NCBI GenBank assembly: GCA_013388455.1
Contig: JACAFF010000005.1
Span: 1-64,000, forward strand
DNA from: Nitrospirota bacterium
GTDB taxonomy: Bacteria > Nitrospirota > Thermodesulfovibrionia > Thermodesulfovibrionales > SM23-35
Length of the DNA: 64,000 nucleotides
Direction of reading: 5' to 3'
Under the pieces are notes generated by a model. The model saw only the letters and a list, made by a program, of their open reading frames with translations. It made no database searches and had not been told where the DNA came from. Made by a program: the position numbers and the translations under genes. Each line of letters begins with the position of its first letter. Position 1 is the first letter of the stretch. Positions 28,823 through 39,066 of this stretch are shown here, piece after piece.

Positions 28823-29393
28823 ACTTATAGCTTTGTTTTAAGAAATTTCGGAGCAAATCCTTTCCAACTTTGGTGAGTATAGACTCTGGATGGAATTGGA
28901 CACCTTCCACAATAAAATGTTTATGCCTCACGCCCATAATTTCTTCCCTATCTGTCCATGCAGTTATTTCAAGACATTCAGGAAGTGTCTCACGCTTTAT
29001 AATGAGAGAATGGTAACGTGTTGCTTCAAATGGATTCGGAAGGCCGTCAAAGATTGTTTTACCATCATGATATATAAGTGAGGTTTTCCCATGCATAAGC
29101 CGGGGTGCTCGTATAATTTCCCCTCCAAAAGCAGCACCGATAGACTGATGTCCGAGACATACACCAAGGATTGGAATTCTGCCTGAAAAAAGCTTAATAA
29201 CTTCTATGGATATCCCAGCCTCTTTGGGAGTACATGGACCGGGTGAAATAACAATTCTGTCAGGATTCAGTCTTTCAATTTCATGTAAGGTTATTTTATT
29301 ATTTCTGAATACCTTTATCTCCTCCCCAAGCTCACCAAGATACTGGACGAGATTATAGGTAAAAGAATCATAGTTATCGATCATCAATAACAT
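28815..29393 (-). CDS. trpG: Anthranilate synthase glutamine amidotransferase subunit
   Basis: This 192-residue class I glutaminase supplies ammonia to TrpE. Visible are [19 protein letters not shown] at the N-terminus, the oxyanion strand [11 protein letters not shown], the nucleophile Cys in [10 protein letters not shown] (near residue 79) and the His/Glu pair in QFHPES. In many bacteria the same subunit also serves PabB in folate synthesis. It sits 4 bp after trpE and overlaps trpD. Confidence 0.95.
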   Translation of the reverse strand: MLLMIDNYDSFTYNLVQYLGELGEEIKVFRNNKITLHEIERLNPDRIVISPGPCTPKEAGISIEVIKLFSGRIPILGVCLGHQSIGAAFGGEIIRAPRLMHGKTSLIYHDGKTIFDGLPNPFEATRYHSLIIKRETLPECLEITAWTDREEIMGVRHKHFIVEGVQFHPESILTKVGKDLLRNFLKQSYKYD

Positions 29394-29397
29394 GACT

Positions 29398-30888
29398 TTA
29401 ACTTAGTTCCCTTTCTGCCATATCCACTGCGCTCATCATGCCCATTGCTTTATTAACTGTCTCCTCATATTCCTTTTCTGGAACTGAGTCAGCAACTATT
29501 CCAGCACCTGCCTGCACATAGACCATATCATCTTTTATTATAAGGGTTCTGATTGTGATACAGGTATCCATATTCCCAGAATAACTTATATATCCGACTG
29601 CTCCAGCATAAGGACCTCTTCTTAGAGGTTCAAGTTCTTCTATAATCTCCATGGCTCTCACTTTAGGCGCACCTGTTACTGTTCCCGCTGGAAAGCACGA
29701 CCCCAGAACATCAAATGCATCCAGTCCGGCTCTTAATATTCCCTCAACATTCGATACAAGATGCATCACATGACTGTAACGTTCGATATTCATTAATTCT
29801 GTAACTTCTACAGAACCAATTTCAGCAACCCTTCCCACGTCATTTCTTCCAAGGTCTACAAGCATAATGTGTTCAGCGATCTCCTTAGGGTCTTTTTTGA
29901 GATCTTCTTCAAGAGCTTTATCTTCTGCCTCAGTGTCTCCTCTCTTTCGAGTACCTGCTATCGGTCTGAGTATTATTTTCTTGCCTTCAAGCCTCACAAG
30001 TATTTCCGGAGAAGAGCCAACTAATTTTATATCTCCTGTATCAATGTAATACATATAAGGAGAAGGATTGATTACTCTAAGAGCCCTGTAAATATTGAAA
30101 GGTTCTGTAGTTCTTTTACGTTCAAACCGCTGTGAAAGGACAACCTGTACAACATCCCCTGAGAGAATATAATCTTTTCCAGTAATTACTGCCTGTTCAA
30201 ATGCATTTCTTGAGTGGTATGATGATACATATTCAGTAGATTGAGGGGATTGCTCCTGAGTCGCCTTATGTCTTTTATTTAAATTTTTTGTTTTTCTTAA
30301 TTTTTCGATGATACGTTCTATTTTATCTGTTGCTTCATTATATGCTTCTTCAACAGATTTATTATTAATATGTGCATTAGAGACAACTTTTATCCTTCCT
30401 TTGAAATTGTCGAATATCACTACAGTATCAGTTACCATAAGAAACATATCTGGTATATTAAGACCGGGTCTTTGTTTGTCAGGGATTTCTTCAAAGAATC
30501 TGACCATATCATATCCAATATACCCTACAAGCCCTCCATAAAATCTGGGCAATCCACTAACATCAACAGGTATATAGGACTTGAGTTCTTTCTTAATAAA
30601 TTCAAAAGGATTTTCAGTATACAATATCCTAGGTTTTTTACCTTTGTCCTTTATTTCTAAAACATTGCCACGACTTTTAATAATCTTTGACGGTCTTGAG
30701 CCAAGAAAGGAATACCTTGCCCATTTCTCACCTCCAATCATGCTTTCAAGAAGAAAAGAAGGAGTTCCTCCCAACTTCAAAGTTGCAGAAACCGGTGTTT
30801 CAGTATCAGCAAGAATCTCTCTGTAAACAGGAATAAGATTCCCCTTTAAGGATAGAGACTTGAAACTCTCAAAGTCAGGTTTAAGCAT
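29398..30888 (-). CDS. trpE: Anthranilate synthase component I
   Basis: TrpE makes anthranilate from chorismate. The 496-residue protein has the N-terminal domain and chorismate-binding domain with [39 protein letters not shown] and [15 protein letters not shown]. The allosteric motif L-L-E-S ([20 protein letters not shown]) for tryptophan feedback is present. It begins the minus-strand run trpEGD-gnnAB-lpxB-waaA. In the 95 bp before it I see no leader peptide with Trp codons. Confidence 0.96.
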   Translation of the reverse strand: MLKPDFESFKSLSLKGNLIPVYREILADTETPVSATLKLGGTPSFLLESMIGGEKWARYSFLGSRPSKIIKSRGNVLEIKDKGKKPRILYTENPFEFIKKELKSYIPVDVSGLPRFYGGLVGYIGYDMVRFFEEIPDKQRPGLNIPDMFLMVTDTVVIFDNFKGRIKVVSNAHINNKSVEEAYNEATDKIERIIEKLRKTKNLNKRHKATQEQSPQSTEYVSSYHSRNAFEQAVITGKDYILSGDVVQVVLSQRFERKRTTEPFNIYRALRVINPSPYMYYIDTGDIKLVGSSPEILVRLEGKKIILRPIAGTRKRGDTEAEDKALEEDLKKDPKEIAEHIMLVDLGRNDVGRVAEIGSVEVTELMNIERYSHVMHLVSNVEGILRAGLDAFDVLGSCFPAGTVTGAPKVRAMEIIEELEPLRRGPYAGAVGYISYSGNMDTCITIRTLIIKDDMVYVQAGAGIVADSVPEKEYEETVNKAMGMMSAVDMAERELS

Positions 30889-30983
30889 ATTGACAAAGAT
30901 TTACCCTTTCTATTAGTATTTTTATAAATACCGTTCATTATAGCTCATTAGCCATTTATAAGTTAATAGCTGAGAAGTAAATT

Positions 30984-31059
30984 GCGGGAATAGCTCAGTT
31001 GGTAGAGCACAACCTTGCCAAGGTTGGGGTCGCGGGTTCGAACCCCGTTTCCCGCTCCA
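30984..31059 (+). tRNA. tRNA-Gly (GCC)
   Basis: The 7 bp acceptor stem GCGGGAA/TTCCCGC, D arm TAGCTCAGTTGGTAGAGC, anticodon GCC at 31017-31019 in loop TTGCCAA, T arm with GGTTCGAACCC and an encoded CCA are all present. Confidence 0.97.
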
Positions 31060-31064
31060 TAACG

Positions 31065-31139
31065 ACAGTTATCAGTTGTCAGTGAACAGTGATCAGTTAA
31101 AAAGGTGTTTAAACTAACAACTGAAAACTATTCACTAAT
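31065..31139. repeat. Short degenerate CAGTTATCAGTT-type repeats between two tRNAs
   Basis: The spacer between tRNA-Gly and tRNA-Cys holds near-repeats of CAGTTRTCAGT and CAGTGATCAGTT, and then AACAACTGAAAACTATTCACT, which is a rough reverse complement of the first part. It looks like a small slipped or palindromic repeat and codes for nothing. Confidence 0.45.
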
Positions 31140-31152
31140 CAATATAGTTTAG

Positions 31153-31228
31153 GGCGGCGTACCCAAGTGGCTAAGGGAGAGGTCTGCAAAACCTTTATGC
31201 AGCGGTTCAAATCCGCTCGCCGCCTCCA
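31153..31228 (+). tRNA. tRNA-Cys (GCA)
   Basis: Acceptor stem GGCGGCG/CGCCGCC, anticodon GCA in the loop CTGCAAA, T arm GCGGTTCAAATCCGC and an encoded CCA at 31226-31228 define this tRNA. Its last 22 bases overlap the 3' end of the protein gene on the opposite strand. Confidence 0.97.
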
Positions 31229-33039
31229 ACAAATAAAGAATCAAGAATCATAGGATCAAGTTTTTTATTTTCGAAATATTCCTTCTCAAGAGTCTCAATA
31301 TAAAATCTATCAAGGCCACTATTATTAAGGAAGTCTTCTCTCAATTCATTGTCTTTGTTCTTTATTATAAGAGGCAGTAAATGATTTATATAGAAAGATT
31401 CTTTTTTAAGATCCAGAAAAACTTTGTCAAAAAGCCTTTTTGATATTTCTCCCTTAACGCCTTTTTCGAATAGTTCCCGTGATATATCCTCGAGCAACTT
31501 TTCGCGTCCCTTTTTAGTATCAAGTAATGGATAAAAGCTTCGCACCCTTTCTTTTAGAGCTGAATACAAATTGCGATAAAGCTTTTCTTCATCAGATATT
31601 ATCTTTAATTCTGAAACAACATCTTTCAATGAAGAATCTCCTGCTGAAATCTTCTTAATTCCCTTAACTATAGTGTTGATCTTTTTTCTGCCATATTCAG
31701 TCACATATTTATTATCAAGAATTTCTTTTATAAATATTTCATGAAACAGTTTGCTATCAAGTTTATCGAACTCTCTCTTGTTTCCTATTAGGCTCCTTAA
31801 AGAATCTTCTGTAAATTCAATATTTTCCATAAAGGCTGTTTGATTCAGCAAATTATAGACATTATCAAATCTGTCAAAGTATGTAACTATTGATGTGAAT
31901 TCTTCAAAAAGGCTGAAATCATTACTTTCACGTGCTATTTCATCGCAGGCCCTTACAGTATCGAGTAGAATCTGCTCAAAACCCTTATCACCTTTTATTT
32001 GTGCTGTTTGCTTTGCCCTTATTAGCCTTATAATATCTTCATTTATTATATGCATCTTCAGTGAAGGAGCCTTAAAAAATAGACCCTGTAAAATTGCCCT
32101 AGTCTCTTTTAGATAATCAGGTTCTTCAAGGTCCTGTATTTGTTTTCCTTTTAAAAGTTGATTGTCAAGAGTTTCAAAGAGGGTTATAGGTATATTATTT
32201 CTTATACCGAGGGTTCTAAGCCTTCTAAGTCTTGCTAATTCAGATGGCTGTAAAATATCTTTTGAAATTCCGCTCAAAAGAATGTCTCTATATTCATCTA
32301 CTACATGTTTATTATCAGGATGCTTATACATAATATCTATTTTCATTCTTTCCTGTTGATATCTGTCTATGTTATAACGTGAAACTATATCCTCGATATA
32401 AATTTCTTCATTTGGAGACAGAGACCTTCCCTGAAAATAGAAATTCATGAAAGTTTTGTAGAATTCAAGATTTCCTTTATGAATCAGTTTAAATATAAAT
32501 ACAGTGGCATGTCGCTCCTTAAGCGCAGATACAAAATTATCAAGGACTTCTGTATCATGGTCATCTGCGATAAGTGATGTCCTTTTGAGAAATTTCCCGA
32601 CTGCACCGAGCAAATATTTTTGCCTCTTTTTATACTCTCCCTTAAAATCTGAAGATACAAAAAAGTAATAATTAACTACGGCATGTCCATGGAGAAAAAG
32701 ACGATAAAAGGACTCCTTACCCTCAATATCATTAGTGAAGATAACTCTTTCATTAGCATCGAGGAATGCTCCAAACATTATAAGCCTGTTTGCCACATTC
32801 TTCTTCATAAGATCCTTAAAAGGTTTTTCGACTCCAAACATATATTCGCAGAAGCTTCCACCTGTCCCCTTATAGTGTATTCCTTCTTCTGTCAAGGTAA
32901 ATTCATTTCCTCTTGAAAAAAACCTAATACCAGAAATGCTTTCATCATAAAAATATGTGTTATTAACACCAGAACCGCCAACTAATACAAAATACTCTAT
33001 GGGGCCAATATTGCCGTGGAGCCTGAGATCTTTAATCAT
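31207..33039 (-). CDS. Large conserved hypothetical protein (resembles TIGR04442 family)
   Basis: This 610-residue soluble protein has no known catalytic motif that I can see. The N-terminal 120 residues are distinctive (DLRLHGNIGPIEYFVLVGG, then SFCEYMFGVEKPFKDL and VANRLIMFGAFLDANERV); the rest is helical and charged. I associate this pattern with the uncharacterised TIGR04442 family of Nitrospirota and delta-proteobacteria, from memory only. A GTG at 33054 is also in frame; ATG 33039 is preferred because it is followed by the family-like start. The last seven codons and stop are read from the complement of tRNA-Cys. Confidence 0.8.
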   Translation of the reverse strand: MIKDLRLHGNIGPIEYFVLVGGSGVNNTYFYDESISGIRFFSRGNEFTLTEEGIHYKGTGGSFCEYMFGVEKPFKDLMKKNVANRLIMFGAFLDANERVIFTNDIEGKESFYRLFLHGHAVVNYYFFVSSDFKGEYKKRQKYLLGAVGKFLKRTSLIADDHDTEVLDNFVSALKERHATVFIFKLIHKGNLEFYKTFMNFYFQGRSLSPNEEIYIEDIVSRYNIDRYQQERMKIDIMYKHPDNKHVVDEYRDILLSGISKDILQPSELARLRRLRTLGIRNNIPITLFETLDNQLLKGKQIQDLEEPDYLKETRAILQGLFFKAPSLKMHIINEDIIRLIRAKQTAQIKGDKGFEQILLDTVRACDEIARESNDFSLFEEFTSIVTYFDRFDNVYNLLNQTAFMENIEFTEDSLRSLIGNKREFDKLDSKLFHEIFIKEILDNKYVTEYGRKKINTIVKGIKKISAGDSSLKDVVSELKIISDEEKLYRNLYSALKERVRSFYPLLDTKKGREKLLEDISRELFEKGVKGEISKRLFDKVFLDLKKESFYINHLLPLIIKNKDNELREDFLNNSGLDRFYIETLEKEYFENKKLDPMILDSLFVGGGERI

Positions 33040-33208
33040 AAAAAAATATATCACACAATTATAAAAATATTCTATTAAGTTAATTTTCGGAATAACTTTT
33101 CAGTAAAGAGAGGATAACAATTGGGTTCTGGGTAGGGTGTTGTATATTTTTTATAATTTATGCTAAGTTTTAAATTTGGAAGTCAATTAATCCATCGGAG
33201 GCTTATCC

Positions 33209-34405
33209 ATGTATAAAAAAATTATACTTGCATATTCTGGAGGTCTTGATACATCTGTTGCGATACAATGGCTGAAAGAGAAATATAAAGCAGAAATTAT
33301 CGCCTTCTGTGCAGATCTCGGCCAGGGGGATGACATTAAATCATTAAAAGAAAAAGCTTTGAAGAATGGGGCTTCAAAGGTTTATATCAAAAATTTACAG
33401 GCAGAATTTGTTAAAAATTATATTTACCCAATGCTCAGGGCAAATGCGGTCTATGAAGGTTCATACCTCCTTGGAACATCAATCGCCCGTCCTTTAATTG
33501 CAAAAGAACAGATTGAGATCGCATTAAAAGAGAAAGCTGAAGCTGTAGCACATGGTGCTACAGGAAAAGGAAATGATCAGGTAAGATTCGAACTTACCTA
33601 TTATGCGCTCAAGCCTGATATAAAAGTGATAGCACCCTGGCGAGAGTGGCCATTCAATTCGAGACAGGCTCTCATTGATTATGCAAATAAAAAAGGGATC
33701 CCTGTTAGTGCAACAAAAGCAAAACCTTATAGTATAGACAGAAACCTTTTTCACATAAGTTATGAGGGGGGAGTCCTTGAAGACCCCTGGAAAGAATCTC
33801 CATCTGATATGTATACAATAATAACACCACCTGAAAAAGCTCCTGACAAACCTTTATATATTGAAATCTCTTATAGAAATGGAGATCCTGTAGCAATTAA
33901 TAATAAGAGCCTTTCCCCTGTTAACTTATTAAAAATGCTAAATCTCATAGCTGGGAAGAACGGTATCGGAAGAGTTGATATAGTAGAAAACAGATACGTT
34001 GGAATAAAGTCAAGAGGTGTCTATGAGACACCAGGCGGAACTGTTTTGCATATCGCTCACAGGGCAATAGAATCAATAACACTCGATAGGGAAGTCATGC
34101 ACATGAGGGATTCTCTAATACCACATTATGCAGAGCTTATTTATTATGGTTACTGGTTTTCTCCAGAGCGGATTGCACTTCAGAGTCTTATAGATACGGT
34201 GCAGAAGAACGTCACAGGAACTGTAAGATTAAAGCTCTACAAGGGTAATTGTTCTGTCACCGGGAGGAAGTCTCCTCATTCACTATATAATCCTGAACTT
34301 GCAACATTTGAGGAAGAGAAAGTATATAATCAAAAGGATGCTGAAGGCTTCATAAAGCTTAATGCACTGCGTTTAATGTTACAGAAGATGAAAAAAAGCA
34401 AATAG
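33209..34405 (+). CDS. argG: Argininosuccinate synthase
   Basis: ArgG condenses citrulline and aspartate with ATP in arginine synthesis. The 398-residue protein has the PP-loop [12 protein letters not shown] at about 8-19, [29 protein letters not shown], and [17 protein letters not shown], all diagnostic. A GGAGG ribosome site precedes the ATG. A TATAAT at 33152-33157 could be its -10 box, with no good -35. argH is not adjacent; dprA follows after 8 bp. Confidence 0.96.
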   Translation: MYKKIILAYSGGLDTSVAIQWLKEKYKAEIIAFCADLGQGDDIKSLKEKALKNGASKVYIKNLQAEFVKNYIYPMLRANAVYEGSYLLGTSIARPLIAKEQIEIALKEKAEAVAHGATGKGNDQVRFELTYYALKPDIKVIAPWREWPFNSRQALIDYANKKGIPVSATKAKPYSIDRNLFHISYEGGVLEDPWKESPSDMYTIITPPEKAPDKPLYIEISYRNGDPVAINNKSLSPVNLLKMLNLIAGKNGIGRVDIVENRYVGIKSRGVYETPGGTVLHIAHRAIESITLDREVMHMRDSLIPHYAELIYYGYWFSPERIALQSLIDTVQKNVTGTVRLKLYKGNCSVTGRKSPHSLYNPELATFEEEKVYNQKDAEGFIKLNALRLMLQKMKKSK

Positions 34406-34413
34406 CTTAATAT

Positions 34414-35508
34414 ATGTCCAAAATGTCTGAAATACAATATTGGATAGCGTTGTCCATGTTGCAGGATATAGGTCCTGTAAAAGCGAAGAGGTTACTGTCG
34501 ATGTTTAAAACACCTGAAAGAATTTTTAATGCAAAAAAGGATGAACTTTTTAAGATTGATGGTATAGGATCAAAACATTTTAAAAATATAAAAGAATTCA
34601 GTGCATGGGGTCTAATAGAAAAACAGTTGAAACTTATGGAGCAGAATGAGATTAAAGCTATCAATTTTCAAGATCAATTATATCCTGAATTACTGAGGGA
34701 GATTGTGGATGCTCCCATTGTTCTATATCTAAAAGGCAATCCCTGGCCACAGGACAGATATGCAATTGCAATAGTTGGATCACGCAAGCCAACAGATTAT
34801 GGTATAGTTGTTACTGAAAAGATCTCTGATGAGCTTGTATCAATGGGGTTTACAATAGTAAGTGGCTTGGCAAGAGGGATCGACTCTTTAGCTCACAGAG
34901 GTGCACTCAGGTCAGGGGGAAGAACGATTGCTGTATTGGGTTCAGGACTTGATAAACCTTATCCACCGGAAAATAGAATACTAATGGAAAAAATTGCTCA
35001 GAATGGTTATGTTCTGAGCGAATTTCCTTTAGGGACTCCACCTGATAAAGAAAACTTCCCAAGGAGAAACAGACTTATCAGCGGGCTTTCACTCGGCGTA
35101 CTCGTTATAGAAGCAACATCTGATAGCGGCTCCATTATTACCTCTAAGTATTCAATTGAACAGAATAGGGAAGTCTTTGCGGTTCCCGGAAATATTACCT
35201 CAAGCAATTCAGATGGTACTAATCAACTTATTAAAAATGGCGCAATACTTACAACCAATGCAAAAGATATTGTTACAGAACTTGCGCCTGTCCTGAAGGG
35301 GTTTATTAAAATCAAAGATAGGGCAAAGATTGAAATCACAAGCGAAGAAAGAGAAGTATGCACATTCCTCTCTGGTGAGCCAAAACAGATAGATATAATT
35401 TCAAGAGAAAGTGGTCTGCCTGCATCAAAGGTATTGGGCATTCTACTTGCATTAGAACTTAAAGGAGCTGTCAAACAAATAACAGGAAAGAGGTTTTATT
35501 TGGCATGA
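34414..35508 (+). CDS. dprA: DNA-processing protein DprA
   Basis: DprA loads RecA on single-stranded DNA taken up during transformation and is also conserved in non-competent species. The 364-residue protein has N-terminal helix-hairpin-helix (LQDIGPVKAKRLLSMF and IDGIGSKHFKNI), the Rossmann core with IVGSRKPTDYG, SGLARGIDSLAHRGAL, GSGLDKPYPPEN, FPRRNRLISGLS, and a C-terminal winged-helix domain. It overlaps topA by the ATGA junction, a widely conserved gene pair. Confidence 0.95.
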   Translation: MSKMSEIQYWIALSMLQDIGPVKAKRLLSMFKTPERIFNAKKDELFKIDGIGSKHFKNIKEFSAWGLIEKQLKLMEQNEIKAINFQDQLYPELLREIVDAPIVLYLKGNPWPQDRYAIAIVGSRKPTDYGIVVTEKISDELVSMGFTIVSGLARGIDSLAHRGALRSGGRTIAVLGSGLDKPYPPENRILMEKIAQNGYVLSEFPLGTPPDKENFPRRNRLISGLSLGVLVIEATSDSGSIITSKYSIEQNREVFAVPGNITSSNSDGTNQLIKNGAILTTNAKDIVTELAPVLKGFIKIKDRAKIEITSEEREVCTFLSGEPKQIDIISRESGLPASKVLGILLALELKGAVKQITGKRFYLA

Positions 35509-37895
35509 GTTCACTTGTAATTGTTGAATCACCTGCAAAGGCAAAAACAATCCATAAAATTCTTGGGAAAAAGTATGCAGTTAAGGCATCTATAGGTCAC
35601 GTAAAGGACCTTCCCGAAAAAAATCTCGGGGTTGACATAGATAATGGATTTCAGCCCAAGTATGTTGTTATTCCTGGAAAAGAAAAAATAGTCAAAGAAC
35701 TTAAAAAAGCATCTAAAGAGGCCGACGAGGTTTTTCTTGCTCCTGACCCTGACAGGGAGGGAGAAGCGATAGCCTGGCATATTGCATCTGAAATCTCTGA
35801 AAAAAAGTCACAATCTCCTAACGGGAAAATCTACAGGATTGTTTTTAATGAAATAACCGAACGTGCTGTAAAGGAAGCAATAAAAAATCCGACAAAGATT
35901 GACATGAATAAGGTTGAAGCACAGCAGGCAAGAAGAATTCTTGACAGGCTTGTAGGGTATAATCTCAGTCCGCTTTTATGGAGAAAGGTAAGGAAAGGGC
36001 TGAGTGCAGGCAGGGTGCAATCTGTTGCTGTCAAATTGATTGTTGATAGAGAACGTGAAATTAATGAATTCAGGTCTGAAGAATACTGGAGTATTAACGC
36101 AGAATTTGAAGGTTCAAGGCAGCCAACTTTCTGGGCCAGATTATACAAAATAAATCACCTATTAAGTGAATCAGTAAAACAGGCAGAAAAAACAGATAAA
36201 TTTCTTATCCCTGATGAGAAAACAGCAAACATACTCATTCAGGATTTGAAAAATAAGGATTTTATACTTAATAAAATTGAGCGTAAACAAAGAAAGAGAA
36301 TGCCGTATCCTCCTTTCATTACAAGCACTCTTCAACAAGAAGCAGCTCGAAAATTGAAATTTACTGCGAAAAAGACAATGGCAATCGCACAACAACTTTA
36401 TGAGGGGATAGAGCTTGGGGATGAGGGTTCAATCGGGCTTATTACATATATGAGGACGGATTCTCATCGAGTAGCCCCTGAGGCTCAGGAATGGGCAAGA
36501 AAAATGATTGAAAAAAAATTTGGCATGAATTATGTGCCTGAAAAACCTCCAATTTACAAAAGCAGATCATCAGCTCAGGAAGCACATGAGGCAATAAGGC
36601 CTACATATCATGATAAAAGTCCAGAAGAAATTAAGAAATATCTCACAAAAGATCAACATGCACTATATACACTCATATGGAATCGTTTTATTGCTAGCCA
36701 GATGTCACCGGCTCAACTTGAACTGACAACATTTATTATCCAGACAATAACTGATAATTCTAAAAGCTTACAGGATAACCCTTCCGCCGGGTTGCCTTCT
36801 TATGAATTTCGTGCATCAGGTACAGTGGTAAACTTTGATGGTTTCATGGCTCTATATACAGAAGGAAAAGACGAACTTGAAGAAGAAAATGGACTAACCT
36901 TACCATCGTTGAAGGAAAAGGAGTTCCTAAAGTTGATAAATATACAACCTAAACAGCATTTCACACAACCACCACCTCGTTATACAGAAGCGACACTTGT
37001 TAAAGCTCTGGAAGAAAAAGGAATTGGAAGACCAAGCACGTATGCAGCAATTTTATCAACAATACAGGATAGAAAATATGTTACCAAGTTTGATGGAAAA
37101 TTTAAACCTACAGAACTTGGTGTGGTTGTAAATGACTTCCTCGTTGAAAGGTTTACCGAACTAATAGATGTAGGTTTTACAGCAAAAATGGAGGATAAAC
37201 TCGACAGGATTGAGGATGGGAAGATGAAATGGGTTACTGTAGTGAATGATTTTTATAAACCATTCAGTACTAAGCTTAATGAAGCAATAAAAATTGTAGG
37301 CAAAGTTAAGCCAAAAGATATACCGACAGATACTGTATGTGAAAAATGTGGTCTTCCCATGGTTAAACGATGGGGTAGACACGGAAGATTTATGGCTTGT
37401 TCAGGATTTCCTAAATGTAGAAATACCAAGCCAATCGAAAATGCAGAACAAACACTAAATAATCAACAAGCTGTAGCTATTGCTCAAGAGACAAATGAGA
37501 TATGTGAGCAATGTGGGGCTCCAATGGTAATAAAATCAGGACGATATGGCAAATTTCTTGCCTGCTCAAAATATCCTGAATGCAAAAATACTAAACCCTT
37601 ATCCACCGGGATAAAGTGCCCAAAAGATGGAGGAGAGATTGTAGAGAGACGTTCGAAAAAGGGGAAGGTATTCTGGAGCTGCAGTAATTATCCTGAATGT
37701 AAATTTGCCTCGTGGTATAAACCTATTCCGAGCAAATGTCCTAAATGTAATGCATCTGTTCTCTTCGAAAAACAGAATAAAAAAACAGGGAATATAACTA
37801 TATTCTGTCAGAGCAAAGAATGCAGTTATAAAGATATACAAAAGGTGCATTCTGAAGAAGAAGTTTTAGCCACAGAAAAACAATTTTCAGGTTAA
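35505..37895 (+). CDS. topA: DNA topoisomerase I
   Basis: This type IA topoisomerase relaxes negative supercoils. The 796-residue protein has the Toprim domain (VESPAKAKTI, then DPDREGEAIAWH at 81-92), the active-site Tyr315 in GLITYMRTDS, and four C-terminal zinc-ribbon units starting at about residue 609, three of the CxxC...CxxxxxPxC type and a fourth more divergent. Four fingers is within the known range for bacterial TopA. It overlaps dprA by 4 bp. Confidence 0.96.
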   Translation: MSSLVIVESPAKAKTIHKILGKKYAVKASIGHVKDLPEKNLGVDIDNGFQPKYVVIPGKEKIVKELKKASKEADEVFLAPDPDREGEAIAWHIASEISEKKSQSPNGKIYRIVFNEITERAVKEAIKNPTKIDMNKVEAQQARRILDRLVGYNLSPLLWRKVRKGLSAGRVQSVAVKLIVDREREINEFRSEEYWSINAEFEGSRQPTFWARLYKINHLLSESVKQAEKTDKFLIPDEKTANILIQDLKNKDFILNKIERKQRKRMPYPPFITSTLQQEAARKLKFTAKKTMAIAQQLYEGIELGDEGSIGLITYMRTDSHRVAPEAQEWARKMIEKKFGMNYVPEKPPIYKSRSSAQEAHEAIRPTYHDKSPEEIKKYLTKDQHALYTLIWNRFIASQMSPAQLELTTFIIQTITDNSKSLQDNPSAGLPSYEFRASGTVVNFDGFMALYTEGKDELEEENGLTLPSLKEKEFLKLINIQPKQHFTQPPPRYTEATLVKALEEKGIGRPSTYAAILSTIQDRKYVTKFDGKFKPTELGVVVNDFLVERFTELIDVGFTAKMEDKLDRIEDGKMKWVTVVNDFYKPFSTKLNEAIKIVGKVKPKDIPTDTVCEKCGLPMVKRWGRHGRFMACSGFPKCRNTKPIENAEQTLNNQQAVAIAQETNEICEQCGAPMVIKSGRYGKFLACSKYPECKNTKPLSTGIKCPKDGGEIVERRSKKGKVFWSCSNYPECKFASWYKPIPSKCPKCNASVLFEKQNKKTGNITIFCQSKECSYKDIQKVHSEEEVLATEKQFSG

Positions 37896-37910
37896 AAACT
37901 GGAGGCTTTT

Positions 37911-38456
37911 TTGCGTTTTAGACCTTTTATTATTGGAATAGGCGGGGCGTATAGTGGAGTGGGCAAGACAACATGTGCATCTTTGATCCTTCGAAAACTC
38001 AGAGGCTGGGGAGCTATAAAATATACAAAGACTTCACTTTATAGTTCAATTACCGATGATATTAAAGTCCTGTCAGAACCTGGGAAAGATACAAAGAGAT
38101 TTCTCGATGCCGGTGCTGAAAAGGTTCTCTGGGTACAATGCCCTTTTTCAGAACTCAATGAAATTTTATCAATAGCTGTTGGAATGTTTGTAGAACAGAA
38201 AGGCATTGTGATAGAGGGTAATAGCGCTATCGACGTTTTAAAACCAGATATAGTTATTTTCATCTCTGGCTCAGAAGACAATAAATTCAAAAAAAATTCA
38301 AAAAAGATACTCCAGCTTGCAAATATAGTTATATATGATGATAAACCTCCCAGAGGCATTCCAGTGACCGCAAAACAATTCAAAAAAGATGATATTAATA
38401 AATGTCTGGACTTTATTGTTAAATACTTGGGACAGGAAAAGAGAGAAGATAAATGA
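37911..38456 (+). CDS. P-loop NTPase, MobB-like
   Basis: The 181-residue protein starts with a Walker A motif, GGAYSGVGKTTCASLIL, followed by a MobB-like body: WGAIKYTKTS, a DTKRFLDAGAEKVLWVQCP block and GIVIEGNSAIDVLKPDIVIFI. MobB assists attachment of nucleotides to molybdopterin. The family match is partial, so only a P-loop assignment is firm. It starts at TTG, which is supported by GGAGG five bases upstream; no ATG fits. Its stop overlaps the next gene by 4 bp. Confidence 0.7.
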   Translation: MRFRPFIIGIGGAYSGVGKTTCASLILRKLRGWGAIKYTKTSLYSSITDDIKVLSEPGKDTKRFLDAGAEKVLWVQCPFSELNEILSIAVGMFVEQKGIVIEGNSAIDVLKPDIVIFISGSEDNKFKKNSKKILQLANIVIYDDKPPRGIPVTAKQFKKDDINKCLDFIVKYLGQEKREDK

Positions 38457-38995
38457 ATAATCTTGCATTAGATGGAATAGCAAAAAAGGCTGTTTGTTTT
38501 TTTGCAATATTTTCTATACTATCGGGTTGCGGTAATATTATATATAGAACTTCAGGTATTTATAAAGAGTACTCTCATATTGAAAGCATTCTTGAACCTA
38601 TAAATAAAGTAAGAGCAGACGGTACTATGTGCGGAAGCAGATATTATAAACCAACAGGACATCTCTTATGGAATGAAATGCTTGCAGATACTGCTTTACA
38701 GCACTCACTTGATATGGCAAAAAATGGATTTTTAAGTCATGAAGGCTCTGATTCAAGCAGTCCTGGCGAAAGACTACATCGCGCTGGATATATCTGGACA
38801 TCTCATGGAGAGAATATTGGGCAGGGATACAGGACACCAGAAGATGCTGTCCGGGCTTGGCTCAGGAATGAACGCCATTGCAAAAATATCATGAATCCGG
38901 AATTTAAAGAGGCTGGCGCGTCATTTGCAAGGAGTAAAAATCTAAGGACTTACTGGACTCTCGTTTTAGGAACTTCTAAACACCAACTTGAATAA
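38453..38995 (+). CDS. CAP/SCP-domain lipoprotein
   Basis: The 180-residue protein has an N-terminal hydrophobic stretch ending in a lipobox-like ILSGC (Cys near residue 26), then a CAP (SCP/PR1) domain: INKVRADGTMCG, LLWNEMLADTALQHSLDMA, LSHEGSDSSSPGERLHRAGY, GENIGQGYRTPEDAVRAWL and HCKNIMNPEFKEAGASF. The conserved His and Glu cluster of the CAP cavity (SHEG, HGENI, RHCKNI) is intact. Bacterial CAP proteins are extracytoplasmic, of mostly unknown function. Confidence 0.88.
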   Translation: MNNLALDGIAKKAVCFFAIFSILSGCGNIIYRTSGIYKEYSHIESILEPINKVRADGTMCGSRYYKPTGHLLWNEMLADTALQHSLDMAKNGFLSHEGSDSSSPGERLHRAGYIWTSHGENIGQGYRTPEDAVRAWLRNERHCKNIMNPEFKEAGASFARSKNLRTYWTLVLGTSKHQLE

Positions 38996-39041
38996 TACAT
39001 TTGACTTTATGAACAAGCAGGCACCTCATATTAAAAAGTGC

Positions 39042-39057
39042 TAAACCCAATAATACA
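39042..39057 (-). repeat. Degenerate copy of the TGCATTATT-GGGTTA motif
   Basis: On the minus strand the site reads TGTATTATTGGGTTTA, one base shorter than the copies around fmdB. It lies 9 bp before the purL start. A second AACCCG occurs at 39061-39066, so the region is repetitive. Confidence 0.35.
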
Positions 39058-39066
39058 ATTAACCCG

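Noticed and set aside
30889-30983. trp attenuator before trpE
   Set aside because: No short leader peptide with tandem Trp codons and no terminator/antiterminator pair was seen.
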